This document shows, one piece after another, positions 41,005 to 41,529 of a stretch of DNA of 41,529 nt; position 1 is the first letter of the stretch, and the number at the start of each line of letters is the position of its first letter. The notes under the pieces are model-generated. The model saw nothing but the letters and a program-made list of their open reading frames with translations. It did not search any database and was not told the DNA's origin. Source of the DNA: a virus; the IMG/VR virus record IMGVR_UViG_3300011118_000012, positions 1-41,529 of that record; one strand, given 5' to 3'. The translations under genes were made by a program, and so were the position numbers.

Positions 41005-41529
41005 TTATATATGAATCAATCTAATCTGTACCCATCCTAAACTTGTAAAACTTGTACCGTTATATGTTGACCATGAAGCTACTAATACTCCAAGCCCTGT
41101 GGTCGCAGTCCTATATTGAATTACTGGTGCCGGACCATACCCTGTTCCATATTCATCAATTAATATTTCCGCTTCTCCTGCTCCAAGAGGCCAAACTTGA
41201 AATGTAATAACTTGATCACATGATGTAGCATCTATATATTCATTATCATTTCCAGGTGTTCCGCCTATCTCCCATCCAGTTGTATTATCTGTAAAATCTC
41301 TATCATAATCTTCTAATACTCCTGTGTGATGCCCCCAAGTAATCGTACCGCCCACTGCAGAACTTGAACTAGATGAAGTGGAAGATGAACTAGATGATCT
41401 AGATGAACTAGATGACGAACTACTGCTACTCGAACTTGACGAACTACTGCTACTTGATGAAGATTCGATAGCAATATCTTCAATGATGGTGGGAATACAT
41501 GAACTTGCACTTGAAGAAGAACTACTTGA
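41005..41529 (-). CDS. Second modular fibre/adhesin gene (C-terminal part, cut by window)
   Basis: The frame is open to the window end, so the N-terminus lies beyond it. From the edge inward the protein has Ser runs, the short module 'CIPTIIEDIAIE', a Ser linker of ~37 residues with one Arg and one Thr, and then a 'TITWGHHTGVLEDYDRDF' domain of ~115 residues ending 'SLGWVQIRLIHI'. The first module and the WGHHTG domain both have close relatives in the giant fibre gene that starts 16 bases downstream. The two genes probably derive from one another and build the same appendage. A GTG at 41355 could be read as a start, but the Ser linker ahead of it is clearly in frame. Confidence 0.75.
   Translation of the reverse strand, partial: SSSSSSSASSCIPTIIEDIAIESSSSSSSSSSSSSSSSSSSSSRSSSSSSTSSSSSSAVGGTITWGHHTGVLEDYDRDFTDNTTGWEIGGTPGNDNEYIDATSCDQVITFQVWPLGAGEAEILIDEYGTGYGPAPVIQYRTATTGLGVLVASWSTYNGTSFTSLGWVQIRLIHI

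Noticed and set aside
1-41529. tRNA, rRNA or integrase/attachment site
   Set aside because: No cloverleaf-like segments, ribosomal sequence, recombinase gene or flanking direct repeats were recognised by eye.

Overview
The window is a fragment of the genome of a tailed double-stranded DNA phage with a contractile tail (myovirus morphology). The sequence shows a sheath protein, a tail tube protein, a large terminase, a tape-measure-like protein and baseplate proteins related to T4 gp25, gp6 (baseplate J) and gp26. The DNA is AT-rich, genes are tightly packed, and most starts carry GGAG/AGGA ribosome binding sites. A lipoprotein that looks like a spanin, and pilin-like and CreA-like cargo, point to a Gram-negative host. 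The genus cannot be read from the sequence. No tRNA, rRNA or CRISPR array was seen, and capsid, portal and replication genes lie outside the window.

Layout. Positions 1-9244 (+): a baseplate-hub-like protein cut by the window edge, terminase large subunit, a protein with an HExxH metallopeptidase motif, the tape measure candidate and a structural protein. Positions 9241-18183 (-): the baseplate/tail block (372-aa unknown, gp6-like, gp25-like, gp26-like, tail tube, a HAD phosphatase-like protein), interrupted by a family of small Cys/Lys-rich membrane proteins. Positions 18316-20816 (+): an inserted-looking cassette with two small membrane proteins, a radical SAM enzyme, a further membrane protein and a CreA-like secreted protein, closed by a strong terminator. 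Positions 20871-25381 (-): tail sheath, a virion-like protein, a zinc-ribbon protein and an HNH homing endonuclease. Positions 25476-27944 (+): a second cassette, with a type IV pilin-like protein, a PilX-like protein and small partners, closed by another strong terminator. Positions 28037-35134 (-): an HTH-metallophosphoesterase, tail/baseplate proteins, an HD-domain protein and a probable lysis group (holin-like, coiled-coil membrane proteins, candidate u-spanin). Positions 35184-41529 (-): two modular fibre/adhesin genes, one with a near-pure serine tract of about 980 residues.

How it fits together. Most genes build the tail and baseplate or lyse the host. The two plus-strand cassettes oppose the surrounding late genes, look richer in G+C, end in their own terminators, and share an identical 15-mer 50-60 bases before their first gene, so they resemble morons (accessory cargo operons). 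A second motif, consensus TAAGAACAAAATATAAA, sits before many minus-strand genes and may be a late promoter.

The strongest candidates for something undescribed are the pilin-like cassette, the radical SAM/CreA cassette, the giant Ser/Arg tract, and the twin CX3C protein family in the baseplate block. All function calls come from reading the sequence by eye; no database search was possible.
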